64,000 bases of DNA from Actinomadura sp. NBRC 104425. Lineage in GTDB: Bacteria > Actinomycetota > Actinomycetes > Streptosporangiales > Streptosporangiaceae. This document shows, piece after piece, positions 1 to 8,557 of this stretch. Positions within the stretch are counted from its first letter, which is position 1. The number at the start of each line of letters is the position of its first letter. The position numbers were made by a program, and so were the translations under genes. Below the pieces are notes generated by a model. It was not told the origin of the DNA. It worked only from the letters and a program-made list of their open reading frames with translations, and did no database searches. The stretch is taken from positions 451,204-515,203 of the forward strand of contig NZ_BSTN01000001.1 of assembly GCF_030269545.1 (NCBI RefSeq), given 5' to 3'.

Positions 1-125
1 TGGTATTCCTCCTCTACGAGGTCAACGTGCCCTTCACCGGCAACGTCAAGGTCACCCCGGCGCCGTTGGAGGAAGCGTTGCGCTCGTTCGCCGATATCGA
101 TGCGTTCCCGGGGAACCGGCCCTGA
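1..125 (+). CDS. C-terminal end of DUF4239 (bestrophin-like) membrane protein, partial
   Basis: The window opens inside an open frame whose first complete codon is at position 3 and which ends with TGA at 123-125. The last 40 residues contain VPFTGNVKVTPAPLEEAL, which resembles the usual C-terminal tail of DUF4239 proteins (a polar PFxGxxxVxPxPL strand after the last membrane helix). The start and the membrane part lie outside the window, so the family call rests on this tail alone. Confidence 0.5.
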   Translation, partial: VFLLYEVNVPFTGNVKVTPAPLEEALRSFADIDAFPGNRP

Positions 126-269
126 CCAGCGATCGTTCAAGGCCGTGCACGCAGGTCGCCCCGGGGGCGGACCCGCGCATCTTGACAGATGCACGGGGTC
201 GTCGGCGAGACCGTTCCGCCCGCCTGCCCGGTTTCCAATTGCCCGGCATGAAGTCGAGGAGGTCGCGCC

Positions 270-2732
270 GTGAATGACGCGTCGCGTGAGCTGGACGACG
301 ACGCACGGCACGATCCTGCGGGGGAGCCCCCGCAGGACGGCCCCGAATCCGACGCGAAACCGGACACCGGCTCCGATCAGGGCGGCACCTCGGAAACCGG
401 ACGAGAACCGGAGACAGCGACAGAGGAAGCGGAAGAGGCGGGCACGGAGATCGAGCCCGAGGCCGCCGACACCGAGGCACGGCCGGAGGCGGAGGCCGAG
501 TCCGAAGCCGAGTCCGAGCCCTCGGCCGAGCCTGAAGGCGGCGAGGAGGAGCGGGCCGGGGAACAGGACGAGGTTGCGGCTGAGGCGAGCGCGGAGGCGG
601 AGCAGCCGTCCGAGACCGCCGACGAGCCCCCGCAGGAAGACGTCACCGAGGCCGATCCCGAAGCCGAGCGGCGGCAGGAGGAAGCCGAGGCCGACGGGGA
701 CGCCGACGAGGACGCCGACGAGGAGCAGGCCGAGGAGCAGCCGGAGCCCTGCGCGGATTCCGCCGAGTCGGCCGAGTCCGCTGAGCACGAGGCGGTCGAG
801 GACGAGGCCGCCGAGGGCGAGCAGCCCGAGCAGGCGGACGAACCAGAAGAAGTCGGCGGACCTGAAGAAGTCGGCGAGCCTGAAGAACCCGGCGAACCCG
901 AGGTAGCCGAGGACGAGCCCCGCCCCGCCGCCGAGCAGGCCGAAGAGGCGCAAGCCGGGGAAACCGAAGAGGACGCGGAAGAAGACGAGGACGGCGACGG
1001 CGGCGCCCGGACGCCCACCACGGAGTTCCGGCGGCCGCCCAAGCCGGAGCAGCCGCCCGCCCCGTCCAGCAACGTCACCGTCCCGGACCTGCCGCGCCCG
1101 GCGTTCCGCAGGGAACGGCCGGCCGACGCCGAGTTCGGGCCGAGCGCACCCCGGCGGCCCGCCCAGCAGGAGCCGGAACCGGCACCGCAGGAGCCCGCGC
1201 CTGCCGCCGAGGACGCCGCGCCCGGCCGTCCCGCCCCCGAGCAGGAGGCGCCCGGGGCTGCGGACGCCCCGCTGCCGTGGCTCGTGGAGGAGCAGCCGCA
1301 GTCCCACCAGACAGCATTCCGCTCGGCTCAGCCGACGGTGGAGCAGCCGCTGCCGGAGGCCCCTCCGTTCCGCCCCGAGAGCCTCACGGAGACGACACAG
1401 CGAGACCCCCTGCCCCAAACCGCACCGCCTGCGGCGGCAGCGGCGTACACGGCGCCCCCACCGCAGACGGCACCTCCCCCAGCGGTCGTCCAGCCGCACG
1501 CACCGCAGGGACCTGCGCAGCCCCCCGCGAAGAAACCGCGCAAGCGGCGCCGCGGCCTGATCACCGTCGTGGCCCTGCTCGTCCTGCTGGCAGGGCTGGT
1601 GGCGGGGCAGCTCATCCGGCCGACGCCCGAGCCGACCCTGCGTCTGACCCTGGCGACCACCCAGCACACCTTCGGGGGCGCCGCCCCGTCGCTTCCGTGG
1701 CCCCAGTACGGGCAGGCGACCCTCTACGTGGAGGGGGTGGGCTCCATGGGGGCGTCCGGTGGTCAGACGCCGATCCCCACGGCCAGCGTGGCGAAGGTGA
1801 TGACCGCCTACGTCTTCCTGCGCAACCACCCGCTGCAGCCGGGCGCGCAGGGCCCGACGTTCAGGATCTCCCAGCAGGAGGCCGCGCAGCTTCCCGCGCG
1901 CAAGAAGCGCGGCGAGTCGCTCGTCGAGGTGGTGGCGGGGCAGCCGTTCACCGAGCGCAAGGCGCTCGAGGCCCTGATGATCGTGTCGGCGAACAACATC
2001 GCGCACGAGCTGGCCCGCTGGGACTCCGGCGACGAGCAGACGTTCGTGCGGAAGATGAACGAGACCGCGCGGTCGCTGGGGATGACCAGCACCACCTACA
2101 CCGACCCCAGCGGCTACGACTCGCGCACCGTCAGCACGGCGGCCGACCAGGTGAAGCTGCTGACCGCGGCGATGAAGATCCCGGCGTTCGCCGAGATCGT
2201 GGCCAACCGCACCTATGTGCCCAACGACGGGCGGCCGGCCCGTGCCGGCGGCAACATCCTGGTCGGCCGGTTCGGGGTGCTCGGCGGCAAGACCGGTTAC
2301 ACCGACGCGGCGGGCGGCAACTTCGTGTTCGCCGCGCGCAAGCAGGTCGGCAACGTCCCCACCACGATCGTGGGCGCGGTCATGGGGCAGCGGTCGACGA
2401 GCGCGATGGGCGCGATCGCTGTCGCGCAGCAGCTGATCATCGCCGCCGAGAACGCGCTGACCTCGGTCACGCTGGCCCCGGCGGGCGCACAGGTCGCGGT
2501 GGTCGACGACGGTCTGGGCGGAGAGACGCCGCTGCGCGCCGCCACCCCCGTCACGGTGGTCGGGTGGCCCGGACTCACCGTGCCGGTCCGCGTCACCGGG
2601 GACCCGCCGCGCCGGGCCGCCGACGGCACGCGGGTCGGCGCCGTGACGGCGGGCGCGGCCGGCACCGCGCTGACCGTGGCCGGCGAGCTGAAGGAGCCGT
2701 CCATCCTCAAGCGGCTCCTGCGTCTGGCGTAG
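270..2732 (+). CDS. D-alanyl-D-alanine carboxypeptidase (peptidase S11) with long acidic cytoplasmic arm
   Basis: A penicillin-binding-protein-type DD-carboxypeptidase of 820 residues that would trim the terminal D-Ala of peptidoglycan stem peptides outside the membrane. All three active-site motifs are visible: S506-V-A-K509, S573-A-N575 and K674-T-G. They follow one membrane helix at about residues 430-450, which is preceded by a basic stop (KKPRKRRR), so the catalytic part is outside. The first 250 residues are almost only Glu, Ala, Asp and Pro and the next 180 are Pro-rich, giving a cytoplasmic disordered arm far longer than in family members of about 400 residues. The GTG start follows GAGGAGG at 256-262, seven bases upstream. 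It converges with the PucR gene on a shared hairpin. Confidence 0.9.
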   Translation: MNDASRELDDDARHDPAGEPPQDGPESDAKPDTGSDQGGTSETGREPETATEEAEEAGTEIEPEAADTEARPEAEAESEAESEPSAEPEGGEEERAGEQDEVAAEASAEAEQPSETADEPPQEDVTEADPEAERRQEEAEADGDADEDADEEQAEEQPEPCADSAESAESAEHEAVEDEAAEGEQPEQADEPEEVGGPEEVGEPEEPGEPEVAEDEPRPAAEQAEEAQAGETEEDAEEDEDGDGGARTPTTEFRRPPKPEQPPAPSSNVTVPDLPRPAFRRERPADAEFGPSAPRRPAQQEPEPAPQEPAPAAEDAAPGRPAPEQEAPGAADAPLPWLVEEQPQSHQTAFRSAQPTVEQPLPEAPPFRPESLTETTQRDPLPQTAPPAAAAAYTAPPPQTAPPPAVVQPHAPQGPAQPPAKKPRKRRRGLITVVALLVLLAGLVAGQLIRPTPEPTLRLTLATTQHTFGGAAPSLPWPQYGQATLYVEGVGSMGASGGQTPIPTASVAKVMTAYVFLRNHPLQPGAQGPTFRISQQEAAQLPARKKRGESLVEVVAGQPFTERKALEALMIVSANNIAHELARWDSGDEQTFVRKMNETARSLGMTSTTYTDPSGYDSRTVSTAADQVKLLTAAMKIPAFAEIVANRTYVPNDGRPARAGGNILVGRFGVLGGKTGYTDAAGGNFVFAARKQVGNVPTTIVGAVMGQRSTSAMGAIAVAQQLIIAAENALTSVTLAPAGAQVAVVDDGLGGETPLRAATPVTVVGWPGLTVPVRVTGDPPRRAADGTRVGAVTAGAAGTALTVAGELKEPSILKRLLRLA

Positions 2733-2735
2733 CCG

Positions 2736-2785
2736 GACGCGCCGCCCGGCGAGCGGACCGTCCGCCGGAGGCCGGGCGGCGCGTC
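2736..2785. terminator. Bidirectional terminator hairpin
   Basis: Perfect 15-bp inverted arms at 2736-2750 (GACGCGCCGCCCGGC) and 2771-2785 flank a 20-base loop that contains a smaller inverted repeat. It lies between two convergent genes and its right arm runs into the stop codon of the leftward gene. There is no T-run on either side, as is common in high-GC actinobacteria. Confidence 0.7.
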
Positions 2786-4022
2786 AGTGGCCGGCGGCGG
2801 CGTTCTCCCTGTCGTCGGCGCCTTCCGGGGCGGTGAGCCAGACGGTCAGCGCCATCTCCAGTTCCAGCCGCGTCTCGGGCGCGTACAGCCGGTCGCCGAA
2901 CAGCTCCTGCAGCTGGTGCAGGCGGTAGCGCACCGTCTGCGGGTGGACGTGCAGGCGTGCCGCGACCTCGGTCGCGTTGAACCCGTTCTGCAGGCAGGCC
3001 AGCAGGGTGCGCGCCAGCCGTTCGCGGTGCCGGGGGCGCACCGCCTTCAGCGGTGCCAGCCGCAGGTCGGCGACGGTCCGCACCAGCTCCTCGTCCTTGA
3101 ACACCACCAGCGTGGGCATGTGGTCGGCGCAGCGGATGAGCCGGTCGGAAGGCAGGATGCCGCGCCGGGCCAGCGGCAGCGCCTCGCGCGCCCAGCGCAG
3201 CGACTTGGCCGCGTCCTCGGTGCGCACGGTGGGGCCGAGCGCGGCGACCCAGTGGCGCAGGGCCGTCTCCAGCATGCGGGCGCGGCCGGGGCCGTCGGGG
3301 TCCGGGACGAGCAGGCAGGGGTCGCGCCGGTTGACGTCGGCGAGCACGTCGGGCGGCAGCGACGGCTGGTGGAAGGGCTGGCGGCTGCGCTCGTACAGCA
3401 CGACGGCGGCGACCGTCCGGGGGACCCGCCACTGCGCCAGGCGGGCCATGTCGGCGATGGCCTGCGGCGCGGCGGGCGGTTCGGCCAGCAGCAGGTCCAG
3501 CAGGCGCCGGCGGCGGTGCTCCAGTTCGCCCGCCTCCTGTTCGCGCGCCTTGGTGTAGCCCTCGGTGGCGGCGCGGGCGATCTCGTCCAGGAACGCGAAG
3601 ATCCCTTCGGCGATGCTGGCCAGCGTGCGGCGGGAGATGTTGTAGTGCTCGGACTCGGCGGCCAGGCGCCGCCAGGCCACCCGGGCGCCCAGCCGCATCG
3701 AGGTCTGCAGCACGTCCAGGCTGCGGCCCTCGCGCGCCTCGGCCCAGCCGATCTCCCGGTAGACGGCGGCGACCGACTCCCAGGACGCGTCCGGGTCGGC
3801 GATGAGGTCGACGAACTGCCGCAGGGCGCCCTCCACGGCCAGCCGCACCATCCGGGCGTACTCCTCGTCCTGCGGACGGGCGTACTCGGGCACCCCGCGC
3901 AGGATCTCGGCGATCATCTCCTCGGCGAGGGCGTCCAGGTGGGGGCGGAAGATCTCGCCGACCTCCGGGGGGACGCCGGCCCAGGGCTTGAGGGGCGGGC
4001 GTTCGCCGACGGACGTGGTCAC
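2784..4022 (-). CDS. PucR/CdaR-family transcriptional regulator
   Basis: A 412-residue regulator of the PucR type. The N-terminal half (EEMIAEIL, a conserved helical segment ending near EIARAATEGYTKAREQE) looks like the RsbRD-type sensor region, the middle like the degenerate GGDEF-like linker, and the C-terminus carries the typical helix-turn-helix (GFNATEVAARLHVHPQTVRYRL). The GTG at 4022 was chosen because GGAGGT lies seven bases upstream. An in-frame ATG at 4037 would place that ribosome site inside the gene and has no good site of its own. No effector can be read from the sequence; this family often controls purine, amino-acid or aromatic catabolism. Confidence 0.85.
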   Translation of the reverse strand: MTTSVGERPPLKPWAGVPPEVGEIFRPHLDALAEEMIAEILRGVPEYARPQDEEYARMVRLAVEGALRQFVDLIADPDASWESVAAVYREIGWAEAREGRSLDVLQTSMRLGARVAWRRLAAESEHYNISRRTLASIAEGIFAFLDEIARAATEGYTKAREQEAGELEHRRRRLLDLLLAEPPAAPQAIADMARLAQWRVPRTVAAVVLYERSRQPFHQPSLPPDVLADVNRRDPCLLVPDPDGPGRARMLETALRHWVAALGPTVRTEDAAKSLRWAREALPLARRGILPSDRLIRCADHMPTLVVFKDEELVRTVADLRLAPLKAVRPRHRERLARTLLACLQNGFNATEVAARLHVHPQTVRYRLHQLQELFGDRLYAPETRLELEMALTVWLTAPEGADDRENAAAGH

Positions 4023-4113
4023 CGTGCGCACCTCCATGCCCGTGCTAAGCGGAGACTGTTGAAAGTACTCGCAAGTAACCTTTGCGGCTTCTGCCGAACC
4101 GCAGCATTGGACC

Positions 4114-4145
4114 GCGCCGTTTGTCAGCCGGGTGACAAACGGCGC
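4114..4145 (-). terminator. Strong hairpin, probable terminator after the TetR gene
   Basis: GCGCCGTTTGTCA at 4114-4126 pairs perfectly over 13 bp with 4133-4145 around a six-base loop. It sits 50 bases downstream of the TetR stop and 90 bases upstream of the PucR start, both on the minus strand. The lack of a U-run leaves open that it is an operator for the PucR gene. Confidence 0.5.
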
Positions 4146-4197
4146 CGCGGCCGGCCGCACGGGGCGCCGGGCTCCCCGGCGCGCAGCCTTGAGGTGT

Positions 4198-4836
4198 CTA
4201 GTGCTCCTGGCCGTCCGGTGCGGCGGGGACGGCGGGGGCGGACGCGAGGGCCCCGGCGAGCACCATCCGGCCGGCGGTGCGGACCATCCGGGCGACCTCC
4301 TCGACCGGGCGGCGCAGCGACGACAGGCTGACCAGCGCGGCCAGCAGGACATGCCCGAGCACGATCTCGATGTCGTCCCGTTCCGGCACCGGGCCGCCGA
4401 TCGCCGCCGACAGCCGGTCGCGCACGAACAGGAACAGCACCGTGCGCGCGTCGTCGACGCTGGGGTCGTCCGACGTCACCGCCTGGATGATGGCCGAGGT
4501 GAGGGTGCGTTCCTCGGCGGCCACCCGCACGATCCGCTCCAGCAGCGCGGTCAGCCGCTCCACCGGCGTCTCCCCGACCGCCAGCGCGTCGATGTCGGCG
4601 GTGATGCGGTGCGCCCAGGTGGCGGCCACCTCGGTGAGCAGGTGGTCCTTGGTGGCGAAGTAGCGGTACACGGTCGCGCGGGCGACTCCGGCGCGGTCGG
4701 CGACGTCGTGCATGGTGACGGCGTGGTAGCCGCCCTCGTGCGCGAGCCGGCGGGCGGCGTCGAGCAGCCGTTCGCGGCGGGCCTGCTGCTCCTTGTTCAG
4801 CGCCCGCGTCACGGTGATCCGCACATCGCCGGTCAC
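4198..4836 (-). CDS. TetR-family transcriptional regulator
   Basis: A 212-residue TetR repressor. The N-terminal DNA-binding domain is clear: RERLLDAARRLAHEGGYHAV, then TMHDVADRAGVARATVYRYF, where the recognition helix ends in the usual VYRYF. The C-terminal ligand domain is helical and not assignable. GTG at 4836 was chosen because GGGAGG lies four bases upstream (4841-4846); longer in-frame extensions have no ribosome site. It stands upstream of the PucR gene in the same orientation, separated by a strong hairpin, so the two are probably not cotranscribed. Its target is unknown. Confidence 0.88.
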   Translation of the reverse strand: MTGDVRITVTRALNKEQQARRERLLDAARRLAHEGGYHAVTMHDVADRAGVARATVYRYFATKDHLLTEVAATWAHRITADIDALAVGETPVERLTALLERIVRVAAEERTLTSAIIQAVTSDDPSVDDARTVLFLFVRDRLSAAIGGPVPERDDIEIVLGHVLLAALVSLSSLRRPVEEVARMVRTAGRMVLAGALASAPAVPAAPDGQEH

Positions 4837-5265
4837 TGCACCTCCCTTTGTCGGAATTGTCCCATCTTCTCGCATCCCGCGCCGCGCGGATCTCCGGAAG
4901 CCTGCAAAGCCGAATAAAACGCACAGAGGCCCGCACGGTGGTGCGCTGGTCGGAAGGTTGGACACGCCCGACATTTCGGCCAGCGAGAACTGCCGCGCCG
5001 CGACACGTCCCTCAACCCGGGCGCGGTAAAGGAGTCCGTACGGTGGACCACGCCGACTCTCGACATGTGCCGCACCGCCACGCGTCACGCCGAGGCGGCC
5101 GGGGCGGCCATCCCGACGGGCGCGCAGGTGCTGCCGATGCACGGCGCCTTCGGGCCAGGCGCGGCCGGGTTTCCGGTGACGCTCACTCGCCGCGAACGGT
5201 GACGGGCCGGGCCGCCCGGGCGGTCCGCCCGCTCCACCGTCGCGGCCCGGGCACCGCGGTAGACG
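4837..5265. other. Intergenic stretch without a supported gene
   Basis: This 429-base gap separates the TetR start from the stop of the small membrane protein gene. Frames crossing it are Arg/Pro/His-rich with no third-position G/C pattern, and no start with a ribosome site was found. It should hold the TetR promoter; no clear repeat or hairpin was seen. Confidence 0.5.
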
Positions 5266-5472
5266 TCAGTGGCCGCCGTCCGCCGGGTCGGCCACCGCCT
5301 GCTTGGTGGGCAGCGGCAGCTCGAACGAGCCGAGTTGCAGCGCGGCGACCTCCATGCCCACCACGGCCAGCGTCAGCAGGCCGATCACAAGACCGAGCCG
5401 CAGGCGGGACATCCGCCGCATCGCACGCGCCGTCACGTCGACCCGGTGCCCCACCGCCGAAAGCCCGCGCAC
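5266..5472 (-). CDS. Small single-span membrane protein
   Basis: A 68-residue hypothetical protein with one membrane helix (LGLVIGLLTLAVVGMEVAAL, about residues 26-45) preceded by basic residues, giving an N-in orientation and a 22-residue outer tail. Almost every codon ends in G or C, which argues for real coding despite the size. The GTG start at 5472 has GGGGGG just upstream. It lies in the gap before the divergently oriented histidine kinase gene, and a link to that system is only positional. I do not recognise the family. Confidence 0.65.
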   Translation of the reverse strand: MRGLSAVGHRVDVTARAMRRMSRLRLGLVIGLLTLAVVGMEVAALQLGSFELPLPTKQAVADPADGGH

Positions 5473-5745
5473 TCATTCCCCCCGGTGCAACAACCCTGCC
5501 AAGCAGGCAGAACTCTACACAGTGCAAGATCCGTCCGCAGTCCAAACGAACACGGACACATACGATCAACAACCCTCTGTATCGACAGTCAGCTACAAAC
5601 ACCCCAAATGTCAACCTGAATTCGGCGCGTCGGTGTCCGCCGAGCACGCCGCCTCCGACACACCTGCCGGTACACCCGAGGGAGTACCTCGCATCACTCC
5701 TGAGAGCCGATGCCGGGCCGTCCGGATCCCTCGTAGCCTGCAGGA

Positions 5746-7116
5746 ATGAGCACCAGCGCGGGAGGCGCCCACACCCGGGCGCACTGGCCCACGCCGTCGC
5801 AGTGGCCCGTATGGCTGGCACCGCTGTTCGTGGCCCTGTTCCAGGTCGGCGGCTCCTTCGGCGCGCAGAGCGGAGGGGAAGGCAGAGGGCCGCAGGGAGG
5901 CCCCTGGGGCGATGACGGGCCGTGGGGGCACACCGGGGCGCACGACTACCCCTTCCAGCCTCTGGACGCCTTCGGCGTCGTGCTCCTCCTGGCGGGCCCG
6001 GCGGTGCTGCTGCTGCGGCGCCGCCGTCCCGTCCTCACAATGGTCCTGGCGTGGCTCGTCACGGGCCTGTACTTCCTGCGCGGCTACGTCATGGGCCCGG
6101 CGGCCGTCTCGGCGGGCGTGGCATTGCTCGGCGTGGTGCTGGCGGGCCGCCGCGTGATCGCCTGGGGCGGCGCCTTCGCCGCCCTCACCGGATACTTCGC
6201 CCTCACCGCCGTGATCGGCGTGCCGCTGGAGCGGCGCGGCCACGCGGACACGCTGTTCCCGGTGGAAGAGCCCGACCTGGTGACCATCACGGTCACCGTG
6301 ACGTGGGCGCTGGTGGTGCTGACCGCCGCCGAGCTGATCCGCATGCGCGGGCAGAAACTGGCCGAGGCCGCGCGCACCCGCGCCGAGGAGGCCAAGCGGC
6401 GGGCCAGCGAGGAGCGGCTGCGCATCGCCCGGGAGCTGCACGACGTCCTCGCGCACAACATCTCGATGATCAACGTGCAGGCCGGGGTGGCGCTGCACCT
6501 GCTCGACGACGACCCCGGCCCGGCCGGGACGGCGGCGGCGCGCACCGCGCTCGCGGCGATCAAGGAGGCCAGCAAGGAGGCGCTCACCGAGATGCGCTCG
6601 GTGATCGGGGTGCTGCGTTCGCAGGGCGAGAGCGCGCCGCGCTCCCCCACCGCCGGACTGGCCCGGCTGGAGGACCTGCTCGACCGGGCCCGCTCGGCCG
6701 GGCTCGACGTCCGCGCCGAGATCACCGGCGAGCGGCGGCCGCTGCCCGCGGGCACCGACCTGGCCGCCTACCGCATCGTCCAGGAGTCGCTGACGAACGT
6801 GTCGCGGCACGCCGGGCCCGGTCCCGTGACGGTGCGGGTCCGCATCGGCTACGGCGAGCACGAGATCCGCGTGCGGGTGGAGGACGACGGCCGCGGGGTG
6901 TCCCTGCTGGACGACCACGCGGGTGGCAGCGGCATCAGCGGCATGCGGGAACGCGCCGCGGCGCTCGGCGGGACGTTCGCCGCGGGCCCGCGGCCGGGCG
7001 GCGGGTTCGCCGTCCGTGCGACACTGCCCATCACGGAGGAGCCCGCGCCGGAGGCTCCGGCCGACGCCTCCACCACCGCGGCGCGCGGGCCGGACACCCC
7101 AGGGAGTACCGAGTGA
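5746..7116 (+). CDS. Sensor histidine kinase, NarL-type two-component system
   Basis: A 456-residue membrane kinase. About five hydrophobic segments (residues 20-200) are followed by a short coiled region, a HisKA_3 dimerisation helix with the phospho-acceptor His232 in RELHDVLAHNISMI, and a C-terminal HATPase domain (AYRIVQESLTNVSRHA; VEDDGRGV; GISGMRERAAALGG). It should autophosphorylate and pass phosphate to the response regulator whose GTG start overlaps its stop by four bases, so the pair is translationally coupled. The small extracellular loops suggest an intramembrane-sensing type. AGGA abuts the ATG, so the ribosome site is poorly spaced. Confidence 0.92.
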   Translation: MSTSAGGAHTRAHWPTPSQWPVWLAPLFVALFQVGGSFGAQSGGEGRGPQGGPWGDDGPWGHTGAHDYPFQPLDAFGVVLLLAGPAVLLLRRRRPVLTMVLAWLVTGLYFLRGYVMGPAAVSAGVALLGVVLAGRRVIAWGGAFAALTGYFALTAVIGVPLERRGHADTLFPVEEPDLVTITVTVTWALVVLTAAELIRMRGQKLAEAARTRAEEAKRRASEERLRIARELHDVLAHNISMINVQAGVALHLLDDDPGPAGTAAARTALAAIKEASKEALTEMRSVIGVLRSQGESAPRSPTAGLARLEDLLDRARSAGLDVRAEITGERRPLPAGTDLAAYRIVQESLTNVSRHAGPGPVTVRVRIGYGEHEIRVRVEDDGRGVSLLDDHAGGSGISGMRERAAALGGTFAAGPRPGGGFAVRATLPITEEPAPEAPADASTTAARGPDTPGSTE

Positions 7117-7778
7117 TCAAGGTTGTGCTCGCCGACGACCAGGTGCTCGTCCGCGCCGGGTTCCGCGCGCTGCTGGACGCCCAGCCCGACATCGAGGTGG
7201 TCGGCGAGGTCGGCGACGGCGAGGAGGCCGTGGCGGCGGCCCGGCGGCTGCGTCCCGACGTCATCCTCATGGACATCCGCATGCCCCGCATGGACGGCCT
7301 GGCCGCCACCAGGCGGATCTGCTCCGACGAGCGGCTGGACGGCGTGCGGATCGTCATCCTCACCACGTTCGAGCTGGACGAGTACGTCTTCGAGGCGCTG
7401 CGCGGCGGCGCGTCCGGCTTCCTGGTCAAGGACACCGAGCCGGTCGAGCTGATCCACGCGGTGCGGGCGGTGGCGGCCGGGGACGCCCTGCTGTCGCCCA
7501 GCGTCACCCGCCGGCTGATCGCCGAGTTCGCCGCCCGCGCCAAGGAGCCCGCGCCCTCCCCCCGGCTCAACGCCCTCACCGACCGCGAGCGCGAGGTGAT
7601 GGCGCTCGTCGGCGAGGGACTGAGCAACGAGGAGATCGCCGAGCGTCTGGTGGTGAGCCCCGCGACCGCCAAGACGCACGTCAGCCGCACCATGGTCAAG
7701 CTCGGCGCGCGCGACCGGGCGCAACTGGTGGTGCTGGCGTACGAATCCGGACTTGTCAAACCCGGCTGGCTGCCTTAG
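7113..7778 (+). CDS. LuxR/NarL-type response regulator
   Basis: A 221-residue two-domain regulator. The receiver (residues 1-120) has the acidic pair D8-D9, phospho-acceptor Asp54 (MDIRMPRMDG), the conserved Thr (LTTF) and Lys (VKD). The C-terminal LuxR helix-turn-helix reads LTDREREVMALVGEGLSNEE followed by a recognition helix ending KTHVSRTMVKL. The GTG start at 7113 overlaps the kinase TGA as GTGA, fixing the start and tying the pair together. Targets are not visible. Confidence 0.95.
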   Translation: MIKVVLADDQVLVRAGFRALLDAQPDIEVVGEVGDGEEAVAAARRLRPDVILMDIRMPRMDGLAATRRICSDERLDGVRIVILTTFELDEYVFEALRGGASGFLVKDTEPVELIHAVRAVAAGDALLSPSVTRRLIAEFAARAKEPAPSPRLNALTDREREVMALVGEGLSNEEIAERLVVSPATAKTHVSRTMVKLGARDRAQLVVLAYESGLVKPGWLP

Positions 7779-7884
7779 AAATTCGCAATCCGCGGCATTT
7801 CGGTGTCCGCCGTGCGCTGTTCGGCGGGGGCGCGGACATGACAGGGTGGACGAGAGCCGTCCGCCGCCGGGGTGAGGGAGTCAG

Positions 7885-8511
7885 GTGACGCACGCCACGA
7901 GGATCCTGGCCGTCGACGACCGCGAGGAGAACCTGGTCGCCGTCGCGGCGGTGCTCGACGTGCTGCCGGTCGAGGTGGTGCCGGTCTCGTCCGGGCCGGC
8001 CGCCCTCAAGCAACTGCTCAACGACGAGTTCGCGCTGATCCTGCTGGACGTCGTGATGCCGGAGATGGACGGGTTCGAAGTGGCCGGGCGGATCAAGAGC
8101 CGCCCCCGCACCCGGGACATCCCGATCATCTTCCTGACCGCGGCGGGCTCGGCCGACGAGCAGGTCTACCGCGGCTACCAGGTCGGCGCCGTCGACTATG
8201 TGACCAAGCCGTTCGATCCGTGGCTGCTGCGCGCCAAGGTGTCGGTGTTCGTCGAGCTGCACCGCCGGCATATGCGGCTGCGGCGGCAGGCCGAGCTGCT
8301 GCGCCGCGCCGTGTCCGGCGACGCGCAGGCCGGCGAGGGCGACCGGCTGCTGCGGTCGCTCGGCGACCGGCTGGCACGGGTGGAGGACGACGTGGCGCGG
8401 CTGCGTTCGCGCCGCGCCGGCCCGCCGGCCGCAGACGACGACCTGGACCGGTTGGAGAGCCACGTCGGCGACCTGCGCGAGGCACTCGACGCGCTCTTCC
8501 CCGGCGGCTAG
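7885..8511 (+). CDS. Stand-alone receiver protein with C-terminal coiled coil
   Basis: A 208-residue protein with a CheY-like receiver (residues 5-125): acidic pocket D11-D12, phospho-acceptor Asp55 in LLDVVMPEMDG, LTA and the TKPFDP Lys loop. The rest is a charged helical tail with heptad-like LLRSLGDRLARVEDDVARL and no DNA-binding or enzymatic domain. It probably acts as a phosphate-dependent partner or adaptor for a hybrid kinase elsewhere. GTG at 7885 follows GGGAG by four bases. It is not coupled to the preceding two-component pair (106-base gap). Confidence 0.85.
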   Translation: MTHATRILAVDDREENLVAVAAVLDVLPVEVVPVSSGPAALKQLLNDEFALILLDVVMPEMDGFEVAGRIKSRPRTRDIPIIFLTAAGSADEQVYRGYQVGAVDYVTKPFDPWLLRAKVSVFVELHRRHMRLRRQAELLRRAVSGDAQAGEGDRLLRSLGDRLARVEDDVARLRSRRAGPPAADDDLDRLESHVGDLREALDALFPGG

Positions 8512-8557
8512 AGCCCCCGGCGCGGCGTGCGGCCGGCGCGGCGTGCGGCCGGCGCGG

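Noticed and set aside
377..1078. Long minus-strand Ser/Ala-rich frame opposite the carboxypeptidase arm
   Set aside because: It is the antisense of the Glu/Ala/Asp-rich region; composition follows from the plus-strand codons and it has no ribosome site or domain.
2787..4331. Plus-strand frame of 514 codons opposite the PucR gene
   Set aside because: Antisense shadow: no family resemblance, and third-position bias belongs to the minus-strand gene.
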